A DNA stretch of 15,817 nt from Lachnospiraceae bacterium UBA6403 (GCA_002437435.1 DJPV01000035.1:47553-63369), one strand, 5' to 3'. Positions 7,531 through 15,380 are shown, counted from the first letter of the stretch. Notes: a model not told the origin generated them from the sequence alone. A program made the numbers and translations.

Positions 7531-8208
7531 TTATGCCTGTTCTTCTTCCGTTTTCGTTTTCCCTTTTAATGAAAACTTATTCTCTGTACCTTTTATCAGT
7601 CTTACAATATTCTGTTTGTGCCGATAAATGGCAAGCAAGGTAATCAGCCCCAGCACAATACAACTTTCAAGCTTCATGGAATCAGATGTAAAACCATAAG
7701 AACCTGTGTAAGCAAATACCGTATAGGAAACCAGAAGACCAAGTACCAGACAAATAGAACCTACCGATACATACTTTGTTACTACTACACAAAATACGAA
7801 CAATCCAAGTTCGATCAGTGCAATTCTCCAGTCAAGCAGACCGATCGCAATACCGGAAGTTGCTGCAATTCCCTTACCACCTTTAAACTGCATATAAAAG
7901 GGAAAGTTATGTCCAAGAACAACGCCTGCCGCTGTATAGATTACGAACAGATACACATTTTCTACTCCAAGAGCATTCATGATAATATGTGTGATGCTGC
8001 AGGCTGCAACTGATTTGAAAAGATCTCCAAGAAAGACAACAGCTCCTGCTTTCTTTCCAAGAACCCGGAGTGCATTTGTCGTTCCTGCATTTCCGCTTCC
8101 ATATTCCCGGATATCAATGCCGTGTAATTTACCATAGATATAGCTTGTCTGGATAATACCAAAAAAATATCCTCCAACCAGACATATGATTCTTGCTAAG
8201 ATTAACAT
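7531..8208 (-). CDS. plsY: Glycerol-3-phosphate acyltransferase PlsY
   Basis: Integral membrane enzyme that transfers the acyl group from acyl-phosphate to glycerol 3-phosphate, making lysophosphatidic acid. Three family motifs are visible: GSGNAGTTN (37-45), GHNFP (99-103) and FKGGKG (108-113). Several hydrophobic segments fit a multi-pass protein. It has 225 residues, longer than the roughly 200 typical, because of a charged C-terminal tail rich in Lys and Glu. Its ATG shares one base with the der stop codon (TAATG), so translation is probably coupled; the only purine-rich stretch upstream (GGGAGAG) is rather distant. GpsA, the source of its substrate, follows. Confidence 0.96.
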   Translation of the reverse strand: MLILARIICLVGGYFFGIIQTSYIYGKLHGIDIREYGSGNAGTTNALRVLGKKAGAVVFLGDLFKSVAACSITHIIMNALGVENVYLFVIYTAAGVVLGHNFPFYMQFKGGKGIAATSGIAIGLLDWRIALIELGLFVFCVVVTKYVSVGSICLVLGLLVSYTVFAYTGSYGFTSDSMKLESCIVLGLITLLAIYRHKQNIVRLIKGTENKFSLKGKTKTEEEQA

Positions 8209-9530
8209 TATTTTTCTTTTCTCTCCCTGATAATGAATTTTAGAGGTGTACCCCGGAAACCGAACGCTTCTCTGATCTTATTTTCAATATAACGTGTATA
8301 AGAGAAGTGCATCAGTTCTTTATCATTTACAAAAATTACAAATGTAGGCGGTTTAACTGCCACCTGAGTAATATAAAACAGCTTTAAGCGTTTTCCCTTA
8401 TCTGTAGGCGGCTGCTGCATTGCAACCGCTTCTGCCATGATCTCATTTAACACACCCGTTGCAACACGGAGTGAATGATTCTCGATAACAGCATCAATCG
8501 TCTCAAACAATTTTGGAAGTCTCTGTCCGGTCGCTGCTGATACAAATAACAGTTCCGCATATGGCATATAGGATAGCTTCTCGCGGATCTCCTTTGTAAA
8601 CTTATAAATAGTCTTGTCGTCTTTCTCCACTGCATCCCATTTATTTACAACAATGATCATTCCTTTTCCACGTTCATGGGCAATACCTGCAATCTTTGCA
8701 TCCTGATCCGTGATTCCTTCTGTTGCATCAATGACCAATACTGCTACATTGCATCGTTCTACAGCTGACACGGTACGAATGATACTGTAACGCTCAATAT
8801 CTTCTTTGATCTTACTCTTTCTGCGAAGCCCTGCGGTATCGATAAATACATACTCCGTTCCATTTCTTATGATCTCGGTATCGATTGCATCTCTGGTCGT
8901 TCCGGCAATATCGGATACGATCACACGATTTTCACCCAGAAGCTTATTGATGATCGATGACTTACCCACATTGGGCTTGCCGATAATGGCGATTCGTGGT
9001 CTGTCATCTTCTTCCGCATCCTTTGATTCTTCACCAAAATGAGATACAACCTCATCTAACATATCTCCGATTCCAAGTCTGGATGCACCGGATATCGGAA
9101 TCGGATCTCCAAGTCCAAGGTTATAGAACTCATATACATCATTCATATATTTTTCAAAGCTGTCTACCTTATTTACTACAAGGATCACCGGCTTCTTTGA
9201 TTTACGGAGCATCTGGACAACCTTATGGTCATCATCCACAAGTCCCTGTCTGACATCTGTCATAAATATGATAACATCAGCCGTCTCAATGGCGATCTCC
9301 GCCTGCTCCCGCATACTCTTTAAGATAATATTGTCACTCTCCGGCTCGATTCCGCCGGTATCTATGATCGTAAAATTATAATCCAGCCAGCTCACATCTG
9401 CATAGATCCTGTCTCTTGTTACGCCGGGTGTATCTTTTACAATTGATATTTTTTCTCCTGCCAATGCATTGAACAATGTAGACTTACCTACATTTGGTCG
9501 TCCAACAATGGCAACCATCGGTTTACTCAT
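8208..9530 (-). CDS. der: Ribosome assembly GTPase Der (EngA)
   Basis: Essential GTPase with two tandem GTP-binding domains that acts late in 50S subunit maturation. The first domain shows GRPNVGKST (10-18), DTGG (57-60) and NKVD (120-123). The second shows GKPNVGKS (184-191), DTAG (231-234) and NKWD (296-299). A C-terminal KH-like domain covers roughly 355-440. The length of 440 residues is standard. The start at 9530 has GGAGG 8 bases upstream and overlaps the end of pgeF by 8 bases. RbgA, another 50S-assembly GTPase, is encoded in the same block. Confidence 0.98.
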   Translation of the reverse strand: MSKPMVAIVGRPNVGKSTLFNALAGEKISIVKDTPGVTRDRIYADVSWLDYNFTIIDTGGIEPESDNIILKSMREQAEIAIETADVIIFMTDVRQGLVDDDHKVVQMLRKSKKPVILVVNKVDSFEKYMNDVYEFYNLGLGDPIPISGASRLGIGDMLDEVVSHFGEESKDAEEDDRPRIAIIGKPNVGKSSIINKLLGENRVIVSDIAGTTRDAIDTEIIRNGTEYVFIDTAGLRRKSKIKEDIERYSIIRTVSAVERCNVAVLVIDATEGITDQDAKIAGIAHERGKGMIIVVNKWDAVEKDDKTIYKFTKEIREKLSYMPYAELLFVSAATGQRLPKLFETIDAVIENHSLRVATGVLNEIMAEAVAMQQPPTDKGKRLKLFYITQVAVKPPTFVIFVNDKELMHFSYTRYIENKIREAFGFRGTPLKFIIRERKEK

Positions 9531-10398
9531 TTACGTTTCCTCCGTCTGCTGTAGATTTCAGCATGATAACAGCTCCCAGATTGCCACGTTTTCCATGGCT
9601 CGCCCTGTGTGAAAACAGGAAATCCGGATTGCAGCATGTACATATGTCGGTTACATTAATATGCTCAGGTAATATACCTGCACCAGTCAGATTATAATAA
9701 TTTGCCCGATGTAAATCAAGCAAATACTTATCATTTCCAATATTTTTTGTCATTTTTTCATACTGTTCCGGTAAATATGCTTTCTTAAATGCCCAGGCTA
9801 CATCTTCACTTACTTCATAGCACTTCTGGCAAATGGACGGCCCGATCGCGCAGATCAGATCCGAAGCTCTGCATCCATATTCCTTATTCAGTGCTTCAAC
9901 CATATGGCGACTGATATTCTTAACCGTTCCCCTCCAGCCGGAATGATTCATGGCAACGACCTCTTTTACCGGATCATAAAAGAATACCGGCACACAGTCC
10001 GCATAAAATGTGATCAATGGCAGATTTTTTACATTTGTCATCAATCCATCGGTTTCTATAATATCGGATTCCTTCGTGATCCCTTTTCCGGCATCTTTTT
10101 CTGTCACCTTGCGGATCGCTGTCTCATGTACCTGATCGGAAAACACCAGTCTTCTGTGGTCGTATCCGACCGCCTGTGCCAGTCTCCTGTGATTCTCCAT
10201 TACGGCATCCATATCATCTCCACGGTGAAAACTTAAATTCATCGTAGAATAGATTCCCTCACTGACACCTCCAAGTCTCGTTGAAAATCCGTGCACGATA
10301 CCGGGCAGTTCCAAATTCCTAAATACGATATAAGGAACTCCGTTCTTCTCTTTTATCTCTGTAGTTTTATCCTGATTGATATATGTTATGTTATACAT
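9523..10398 (-). CDS. pgeF: Laccase-domain (YfiH/PgeF family) protein
   Basis: Member of the Cu-oxidase_4 family. In E. coli the relative YfiH/PgeF edits peptidoglycan precursors, and other members have purine nucleoside phosphorylase or adenosine deaminase activity. The metal-site residues are visible: His in DQVHE (about 91), Cys in YADCVP (about 135) and His in NHSGWRGT (about 152), followed by a Cys-rich [13 protein letters not shown] segment. An ATG at 10404 has only one base between GAGG and the start, whereas the ATG at 10398 has 7, so the latter is used (291 residues). It lies between yraN and der and overlaps der by 8 bases. The family is certain; the in vivo substrate is not. Confidence 0.92.
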   Translation of the reverse strand: MYNITYINQDKTTEIKEKNGVPYIVFRNLELPGIVHGFSTRLGGVSEGIYSTMNLSFHRGDDMDAVMENHRRLAQAVGYDHRRLVFSDQVHETAIRKVTEKDAGKGITKESDIIETDGLMTNVKNLPLITFYADCVPVFFYDPVKEVVAMNHSGWRGTVKNISRHMVEALNKEYGCRASDLICAIGPSICQKCYEVSEDVAWAFKKAYLPEQYEKMTKNIGNDKYLLDLHRANYYNLTGAGILPEHINVTDICTCCNPDFLFSHRASHGKRGNLGAVIMLKSTADGGNVNE

Positions 10399-10416
10399 CT
10401 TCATACCTCATAACTT

Positions 10417-10743
10417 TTAATAATGTCCTTGATAAGGAAATGCATCCTCAATATGGCGGATCTTATTTTCCGCCACCGCAATGACATCAAATCTTACCGG
10501 TGTATTATATGGATCATATCCATACCTTTTCATATAATACACGGCTACCTTACTGATCTGTCGCTGCTTGGCAGACGTTACTGCTGCTTCCGGCGCACCA
10601 TGTCTGCTGTTACTCCGATATTTTACTTCTACAAATATCAGATATCCGTCTTTCCCTGCGATCAGGTCGATCTCTCCGGCAGAAATCCGATAATTTCTGG
10701 CAAGTATCCGATACCCTGCATCTTTCAGATATGATGCAGCCAC
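10417..10743 (-). CDS. yraN: YraN/UPF0102 family nuclease-like protein; true start unclear
   Basis: Small protein of the UPF0102 family, which has a restriction-endonuclease-like fold and unknown function. Counting from the GTG at 10743 it has 108 residues with the conserved NYRISAGEIDLIA (17-29) and IFVEVKYR (36-43) motifs, giving the D...ExK pattern. The GTG is the first conventional start after the rnhB stop, yet the frame reads KKGTEYED immediately upstream. That matches the N-terminal G...E region conserved in the family, so the real protein is probably longer. No ATG, GTG or TTG exists in that upstream stretch, which is in frame with rnhB and separated from it only by TAG. An ATC at 10788 has AAGGGG 10 bases upstream and is one possible non-standard start. 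Confidence 0.85.
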   Translation of the reverse strand: MAASYLKDAGYRILARNYRISAGEIDLIAGKDGYLIFVEVKYRSNSRHGAPEAAVTSAKQRQISKVAVYYMKRYGYDPYNTPVRFDVIAVAENKIRHIEDAFPYQGHY

Positions 10744-10754
10744 ATCTTCATATT

Positions 10755-10810
10755 CTGTTCCCTTTTTTCTCGTATTATAATGATCGATACTGACTGTTCC
10801 CCTTTTTTCT
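10755..10810 (-). repeat. Near-identical short direct repeat in the rnhB-yraN junction
   Basis: AGAAAAAAGGGGAACAG (10794-10810) and AGAAAAAAGGGAACAG (10755-10770) differ by one G and lie about 40 bases apart. Each carries a Shine-Dalgarno-like AAAGGG. The downstream copy has 8-base spacing to an ATG at 10751 that is out of frame with yraN and opens only an eight-codon reading (MKMWLHHI, then stop). It also carries A AAA AAG in the yraN frame, the form of a slippery sequence. Confidence 0.7.
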
Positions 10811-10815
10811 GACTT

Positions 10816-11589
10816 CTATTCTTTCCAGAAATGTGTGATAAATGACCTTCTGTGGATCTCACATGGTCCAAGTGTTTTTAACGCTTCTATATGCTCTTTT
10901 GAACCATACCCTTTATTCTTTGCAAATCCATAACCCGGATAGATCTCGTCATAAGCAACCATCAACCGATCTCTCGTTACTTTTGCTATAATACTGGCAG
11001 CAGCGATTGAGGCTGATTTTGCATCTCCCTTAATGATCGATATCTGTGGTATCTCTATCTCCGGTATCTTTACTGCATCGTTTAACAACAGATCCGGCTT
11101 TACAGCCAGCTTATGGATTGCGATCCGCATGGCCTCATAATCTGCATTTAAAATATTGATCTGATCGATCAGCTTCTCATCCGCCATACCGATTCCATAA
11201 GCAACCGCTTTTTCTATAATCTCATCATATAATTCTTCACGTTTCTTTTCCGAAAGCTGCTTGGAATCATTCAGATATAGAATATCACAATCCTTTGGCA
11301 GAATGACAGCAGCCGCTACCACCGGGCCTGCAAGCGGGCCACGTCCCACCTCGTCGATTCCACAGATATACTGACAGTCTGCATGCTGTCTCTCGTATTC
11401 AAACATATTCTTCATACGTTCAAGTTCTTTTTGATATTCTGTAATCTTTTTTTCAGCAGAAAGAATCAGTTTTTTTACACCTTCTCTGTTATCCTCCTCA
11501 TATCTGTCTATCACCTGACTGACTGAATGGATATCTGCATTTGCAAATTCTGCTTTAATCTCTGTTATACTTTTTCTTTTGTTCTCCAT
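10816..11589 (-). CDS. rnhB: Ribonuclease HII
   Basis: Cleaves RNA in RNA:DNA hybrids and removes ribonucleotides misincorporated into DNA. The catalytic acids are visible: D79 and E80 in GIDEVGRGPLAGP, D170 in LLND and D188 in KGDAKS, followed by ASIIAKVTRDR. A helical, charged N-terminal extension of about 70 residues precedes the catalytic domain, as in Bacillus RNase HII (about 255 residues; 257 here). The start at 11589 has GAGG 5 bases upstream. A 12-bp hairpin lies between lepB and this gene. It ends in TAG, after which the same frame continues into yraN. Confidence 0.97.
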   Translation of the reverse strand: MENKRKSITEIKAEFANADIHSVSQVIDRYEEDNREGVKKLILSAEKKITEYQKELERMKNMFEYERQHADCQYICGIDEVGRGPLAGPVVAAAVILPKDCDILYLNDSKQLSEKKREELYDEIIEKAVAYGIGMADEKLIDQINILNADYEAMRIAIHKLAVKPDLLLNDAVKIPEIEIPQISIIKGDAKSASIAAASIIAKVTRDRLMVAYDEIYPGYGFAKNKGYGSKEHIEALKTLGPCEIHRRSFITHFWKE

Positions 11590-11606
11590 CTTATCCTCAT
11601 ATAAGC

Positions 11607-11643
11607 ATAAATGGCTGTTGTTTCTTACACGACAGCCATTTAT
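11607..11643 (-). terminator. Intergenic hairpin between lepB and rnhB, weak or non-terminating
   Basis: ATAAATGGCTGT (607-618 of the 11000s) pairs perfectly with ACAGCCATTTAT (632-643), a 12-bp stem with a 13-base loop. On the minus strand the stem is followed by GCTTATATGAGG, so there is no proper U-run. It may attenuate, mark an RNA processing site or protect upstream mRNA rather than end transcription. Confidence 0.45.
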
Positions 11644-11649
11644 CTGTAC

Positions 11650-12549
11650 TTATTGTTCTTCTTTATTTAAAAAACCAAATCCACCGGTAAAACGGAATAC
11701 TGCTTTTCCAACAAACTTGTCCTTATGAATATTACCGACATCCGACAATCTGCTGTCCCGGCTGTTATTCCGGTTATCACCCATTACAAAATACTCATCA
11801 TCTCCGAGCGTAATCGGTTCCGCCGCGAGCCCTCGATGATTTTCTTCGATCACTTCTTTACCATAATTTTCTTCTAATGGCTCATCATTAATATAGATCA
11901 CACCATCTTCATCAATGTACACAGTTTCGCCAGGAAGACCAATGATTCGTTTGATATAATAGGTATCCTCTTCTTCCTCATAAGGAAATACCACAATATC
12001 AAATCTTTCGGGATCTTTGAATCGATAAGACAGCTTGTCGATCCATAAGCTGTCGCCATCATGCAAAGTATCATTCATGGAATCTCCGCTTACTTCTGTA
12101 CGCTGTCCCACATAAGTAAGGATCAGCCAACAAACCGCAACGATCGCAAGAATATAGATGGCCAGACTGATTAAATCTTTTACGATATTGATCTCCTCTT
12201 TCTCCTGCTTTTTCTTCTTATCTTTTTTCTTCTTTTTTTTCGGCTGCTCATCTTCATCCAGAACACGAGTATTCGATGGTGGTGGATCGGACTCTGCAAA
12301 ATAATTGGTTATCGTTTCTCCATCCTCATTTGACGCCTTATCCGAAGCTTTCATTTCTTCTGTATCTGTCTCTTTTACAGCTTCTTCTGATTTCTGCTGT
12401 TCCGGATCAATGCCCTTTTTCTTCAGCTTTGCAAGCTGCTTTTCACGCTTCTTTTCAAGCTTTTTGATCTCTTTTTCACGCTCTTTCTGCATGGGATCAT
12501 CATCAAATATTGCATTTAACGCCTCTACGCGTTCATTATCTTCTTTCAT
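11650..12549 (-). CDS. lepB: Type I signal peptidase with long charged N-terminal cytoplasmic extension
   Basis: Membrane serine protease that cleaves signal peptides from exported proteins. One transmembrane helix (about 122-147) is followed by the catalytic Ser157 in SGDSM, the general-base Lys200 in YYIKRIIGLPGE and the GDNRNNSRDSR box (257-267). Gram-positive enzymes are often about 170-200 residues. This one has 299 because about 120 residues precede the helix: a Lys/Glu-rich, probably coiled-coil segment (about 20-45), an acidic low-complexity stretch, and a lysine cluster (about 104-114) near the membrane. It is five bases after rbgA; an AAAGGA in the rbgA end, 11-12 bases upstream, may serve as ribosome site. 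A second signal peptidase lies on the other side of rbgA. Confidence 0.94.
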   Translation of the reverse strand: MKEDNERVEALNAIFDDDPMQKEREKEIKKLEKKREKQLAKLKKKGIDPEQQKSEEAVKETDTEEMKASDKASNEDGETITNYFAESDPPPSNTRVLDEDEQPKKKKKKDKKKKQEKEEINIVKDLISLAIYILAIVAVCWLILTYVGQRTEVSGDSMNDTLHDGDSLWIDKLSYRFKDPERFDIVVFPYEEEEDTYYIKRIIGLPGETVYIDEDGVIYINDEPLEENYGKEVIEENHRGLAAEPITLGDDEYFVMGDNRNNSRDSRLSDVGNIHKDKFVGKAVFRFTGGFGFLNKEEQ

Positions 12550-12554
12550 AATAA

Positions 12555-13412
12555 CTATTTATCCTTTACCATACTCGGACGTTCCAGTGAGATTCTGCCA
12601 AGCTTGCCCGAACGAAAATCATCAAGCAGCAGAGCCGCCGCTTTATCGATGTCTAATTCTCCACCTTTTTTGATACACGCACGCCTCTCGGCAATCTGTT
12701 GCAGAATATGAACACTGTCGTCATCACCATTAATATTATACCTTTCCACAAGGCTCTGACAATAGTTTAATTGTAAAAATTTGATCAATTCATACGCAAG
12801 GTCGGCGATACTTAAAATCTCATCATTGATTGATCCGATAAATGCAAGCCGTAATCCAATTTCTTTATCATCAAACTTTGGCCACAATATCCCCGGGGTA
12901 TCCAATAACTCAATATCTTTTCCAAGACGTATCCATTGCTTTCCTTTTGTCACACCCGGTCTGTTTCCAACCTTGGTACACGCCTTTCTGGCATAAGAAT
13001 TGATAAAGGTAGACTTACCAACATTGGGAATACCAACGATCATGGCCCGAAGCGGACGGTTAATGATTCCTCGCTTTCTGTCTCGTTCAATCTTCTCCTT
13101 ACATGCTTCCTTTACCACATTACTGATATTCTTCATACCATCACCGGATCTGGCATTGATCTTTGCAACAAAAAAGCCTTTTTCCTTATAATATGCTTCC
13201 CATTCGGCGGTCACAGACGCATCAGCAAGATCTGTTTTGTTCAATAGAATCAGTCTGTATTTATTTGCAGCAAGCGCATCTATATCAGGATTTTTACTGC
13301 TGTACGGTACTCTTGCGTCAATCAGTTCGATCACAACATCGATCAGCTTGATATCTTCCTGCATCATACGTTTTGCTTTTGTCATATGTCCCGGATACCA
13401 CTGTATATTCAT
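12555..13412 (-). CDS. rbgA: Ribosome biogenesis GTPase RbgA (YlqF)
   Basis: GTPase needed for late assembly of the 50S subunit. The circularly permuted motif order is diagnostic: G4 NKTD (58-61) comes before G1 GIPNVGKS (127-134) and G3 DTPG (171-174). A C-terminal helical RNA-binding domain follows. The N-terminus NIQWYPGHMTKAKR is highly characteristic, and the length of 285 residues is normal. Its ATG overlaps the stop of the upstream signal peptidase gene by four bases (ATGA), so the two are probably translationally coupled. Close linkage with rplS and rnhB is common in Firmicutes. Confidence 0.98.
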   Translation of the reverse strand: MNIQWYPGHMTKAKRMMQEDIKLIDVVIELIDARVPYSSKNPDIDALAANKYRLILLNKTDLADASVTAEWEAYYKEKGFFVAKINARSGDGMKNISNVVKEACKEKIERDRKRGIINRPLRAMIVGIPNVGKSTFINSYARKACTKVGNRPGVTKGKQWIRLGKDIELLDTPGILWPKFDDKEIGLRLAFIGSINDEILSIADLAYELIKFLQLNYCQSLVERYNINGDDDSVHILQQIAERRACIKKGGELDIDKAAALLLDDFRSGKLGRISLERPSMVKDK

Positions 13413-13981
13413 CGTTTCTTTATCCTTCCTAATATCTCAGCTTTCTTCACATTTCCCACTTTTAAGAAACGAGAGTCTTCACTGTTATTAACATTATCTC
13501 CAAGAAGAAAATATTCATCATCCGCAAGTGTGATCGGGTTCTCTGCAAGCCCTGCCGTAAAGATATAATCACTAAACGGAGTATCAGTTAACTCTTTATC
13601 ATTAATGTAGACCTTGCCATCCTTTATCTGCACAGTCTCACCCGGTAAACCGATCACACGCTTGATATCATAATAAGCATCCGGTGTATCGACACTTCTA
13701 TATGCTACAACATCATATCGATCCGGAGATCCTATAAGGTAACATAACTTATTTACTGTAACCTTGTTCTGATTGACACATACCGGGCTCATCGAATCAC
13801 CAACCACATACACCGTCTGAAAACAATAAGATACCACTCCATAGCCAAGCACAACTGCAATCAGAATAGACAACAACCATCCAAAGAATGTTCTGGCTGT
13901 CCGCTTAAAGCTTCTCTCTTTTCTTCTCTGTCGTCTTTTTTCCCGCCTTATTCTCTTTCTGCGTTCACTTTTATCGCTCAT
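13409..13981 (-). CDS. lepB: Type I signal peptidase (short form)
   Basis: Second signal peptidase in the window, 190 residues. A strongly basic N-terminus of about 30 residues (Arg/Lys clusters) precedes one membrane helix (about 32-53). Then come Ser63 in VVGDSMSP, Lys107 in YDIKRVIGLPGE and the GDNVNNSEDSR box (161-171). In that box the Arg usually found after GDN is Val, although the downstream SEDSR is kept. GGAG stands 7 bases before the ATG at 13981. The gene begins about 28 bases after the rplS terminator stem and overlaps rbgA by four bases. Both catalytic residues are present, so it should be active; substrate division with the longer paralogue is unknown. Confidence 0.94.
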   Translation of the reverse strand: MSDKSERRKRIRREKRRQRRKERSFKRTARTFFGWLLSILIAVVLGYGVVSYCFQTVYVVGDSMSPVCVNQNKVTVNKLCYLIGSPDRYDVVAYRSVDTPDAYYDIKRVIGLPGETVQIKDGKVYINDKELTDTPFSDYIFTAGLAENPITLADDEYFLLGDNVNNSEDSRFLKVGNVKKAEILGRIKKR

Positions 13982-14008
13982 ATTCTTACTCCAATATTCT
14001 CATATTGC

Positions 14009-14043
14009 AAAAATGGCTGGAGCTATTAACCCCAGCCACTTTT
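14009..14043 (-). terminator. Rho-independent terminator after rplS
   Basis: On the minus strand AAAAGTGGCTGG pairs with CCAGCCATTTTT (12 bp, one G-U) around an 11-base loop, ending in a U-run. It starts 18 bases after the rplS stop and lies just before the short signal peptidase gene. I see no clear promoter between, so it probably acts as a partial terminator that keeps downstream expression below that of L19. Confidence 0.85.
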
Positions 14044-14060
14044 CATGTAACCTGTAAAAA

Positions 14061-14411
14061 TTATTTAACAAGCTCTTTAACCTTTGAAGCTTTACCAACT
14101 CTTGAACGTAAGTAGTAAATCTTAGCTCGTCTTACTTTACCATGTCTAACTACTTCAATCTTCTCAACAAATGGTGAATGTACCGGCCATGTCTTTTCTA
14201 CGCCAACACCGTTTGAGAACTTTCTGACTGTGAAAGTCTCTCTGTTGCTTCCACCCTGTCTCTTAATAACAGTTCCTTCGAAAATCTGGATTCTCTCTCT
14301 GTTACCTTCTTTAATCTTGTTGTGTACCTTAACAGTATCACCTACTGCAAAGTCAGCAACTTCTGCCTTCATCTGAGAAGCTTCAAGATTCTTAATGTAA
14401 TCGCTATTCAT
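14061..14411 (-). CDS. rplS: 50S ribosomal protein L19
   Basis: Structural protein of the large ribosomal subunit, located at the 30S-50S interface. The length of 116 residues and the conserved core [30 protein letters not shown] and the C-terminal [17 protein letters not shown] leave no doubt. AAGGAGG lies 9 bases before the ATG at 14411. The gene has its own promoter and a strong terminator. In many Firmicutes rplS follows trmD; here a Fic-domain gene precedes it instead, so the usual rpsP-rimM-trmD linkage is absent within the window. Confidence 0.98.
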   Translation of the reverse strand: MNSDYIKNLEASQMKAEVADFAVGDTVKVHNKIKEGNRERIQIFEGTVIKRQGGSNRETFTVRKFSNGVGVEKTWPVHSPFVEKIEVVRHGKVRRAKIYYLRSRVGKASKVKELVK

Positions 14412-14486
14412 TTTGTGTGACCTCCTTGATATTTAGATGTTCTTACTACCACACCGGTACAGAGGACCATCGATTTTTTTCACAAC
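14412..14486 (-). promoter_or_regulatory. rplS 5' leader, possibly structured
   Basis: The predicted start of transcription near 14486 leaves a leader of about 75 bases. It can form nested short pairings: GATG with CATC, and inside it TACC-GGTGT-GGTA. L19 leaders that respond to the protein are known in some Firmicutes, but I cannot match this sequence to that motif by eye, so autoregulation is speculation. Confidence 0.3.
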
Positions 14487-14492
14487 TCGTTC

Positions 14493-14521
14493 AGTTTACC
14501 ATACAAATAAAAAGAATGCAA
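14493..14521 (-). promoter_or_regulatory. Sigma-A promoter for rplS
   Basis: The minus strand reads TTGCAT (14516-14521), a 17-base spacer, then TAAACT (14493-14498). A TG one base before the -10 gives an extended -10 element. Spacing and distance to rplS are ideal, and the site lies downstream of the fic stop codon. Confidence 0.75.
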
Positions 14522-14539
14522 GAAATTTTTCCGTGTTTT

Positions 14540-14561
14540 ATAGCGCTTTTTATGGCGCTAT
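14540..14561 (-). other. Hairpin overlapping the fic stop codon
   Basis: ATAGCGC and GCGCTAT form a perfect 7-bp stem with an 8-base loop; the fic TAG is part of the stem. On the minus strand it is followed by an A-rich stretch, not U, so it is at best an imperfect terminator before the rplS promoter. Confidence 0.5.
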
Positions 14562-15325
14562 TCTAAATCATTATCAAAGAAATAAGATAACTTATCTCTA
14601 AATTTGTCCTGTTCCCTCTGAAATAAAGTAAGGAGCTGTGTTTCATCTCCACCTTGTGCCATTTTTATTGCATTTATATACTCTATTCTTGCTGTATCAC
14701 TAATGATAAATGGACATATATCATTGTGTAATGCTTCACGAAACAGAATCAATCTTCCTACTCTTCCATTTCCATCCTGAAATGGATGAATTTTCTCAAA
14801 TTTTGCATGAAAAATAGCCAACGTCCTTAAATTAACTTCGTCTTTGGAATATTCCTCTAAAAGATTTTTCATCATAATTGGTACTTCTTTAGGAAGTGTC
14901 GTTTCTGTATCTCCAGCTATATTGGCTCTCTTTTTATATTCACCAATAGCATACCCGTTTAAACGATCTTCAAAAACACCAGCCTTTAAACAATAGTGAA
15001 ATGCTTTTATAATATCTTCCGTCAATGCATCATCTATAGTTTTAATCAGATGATTAAAAGCCAAAAAATGACCTTGTGCCTCTTCTACATCCTTCATCCG
15101 TACAACAGAACCATTTGCATCTAAAGTCTTTGTATCAAAGATTAAGCCTGTCTGATCTTCTGTTAATGTACTTCCCTCTATATGATTTGAACTGTATGTC
15201 ATTCTTCTTTGAATATAACCATAAATACCATTCTTATATTGCATTATAAATTCATCGCTCAAAGTTTTTCTCAACTTAAAACAAAGCAATGCATCATTAG
15301 GTTCAGATATGTCTGATTTTTTCAC
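14558..15325 (-). CDS. fic: Fic family protein (class II, putative protein adenylyltransferase)
   Basis: Fic proteins transfer AMP, or sometimes other nucleotide parts, from a cofactor to hydroxyl side chains of target proteins. The catalytic motif HPFQDGNGRVGR (180-191, with His180) is complete and matches HxFx(D/E)GNGRxxR. An N-terminal SNHIEG (46-51) fits the inhibitory motif (S/T)xxxE(G/N), placing it in class II, where Glu50 restrains ATP binding within the same chain, so no separate antitoxin is required. The start is GTG at 15325 with GGGAGG 8 bases upstream. The more distal ATG at 15391 would lie upstream of the predicted transcription start. The protein has 255 residues, with no signal peptide or membrane segment. 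It sits alone between tmRNA and rplS, under its own promoter. Target unknown. Confidence 0.93.
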   Translation of the reverse strand: MKKSDISEPNDALLCFKLRKTLSDEFIMQYKNGIYGYIQRRMTYSSNHIEGSTLTEDQTGLIFDTKTLDANGSVVRMKDVEEAQGHFLAFNHLIKTIDDALTEDIIKAFHYCLKAGVFEDRLNGYAIGEYKKRANIAGDTETTLPKEVPIMMKNLLEEYSKDEVNLRTLAIFHAKFEKIHPFQDGNGRVGRLILFREALHNDICPFIISDTARIEYINAIKMAQGGDETQLLTLFQREQDKFRDKLSYFFDNDLE

Positions 15326-15333
15326 AGAAACTA

Positions 15334-15339
15334 CCTCCC
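15334..15339 (-). promoter_or_regulatory. Ribosome binding site fixing the GTG start of fic
   Basis: GGGAGG on the minus strand with 8-base spacing to the GTG at 15325. It rules in the short form of the protein over an ATG at 15391. Confidence 0.85.
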
Positions 15340-15359
15340 TTTTTTCATCAGTTGAATAT

Positions 15360-15368
15360 AGTATACCA
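15360..15368 (-). promoter_or_regulatory. Extended -10 promoter of fic
   Basis: TGGTATACT on the minus strand is a good extended -10 (TG, one base, TATACT). The -35 position (15383-15388) reads TATCTG, a poor match, which is usual for extended -10 promoters. Expected transcription start is near 15353, about 28 bases before the GTG codon. Confidence 0.65.
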
Positions 15369-15380
15369 TAAATAACCAAT

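Noticed and set aside
14558..15325. Fic gene as part of a two-gene Fic/antitoxin module
   Set aside because: The inhibitory (S/T)xxxE(G/N) motif is within the protein itself, and no small partner gene with its own ribosome site was found on either side.
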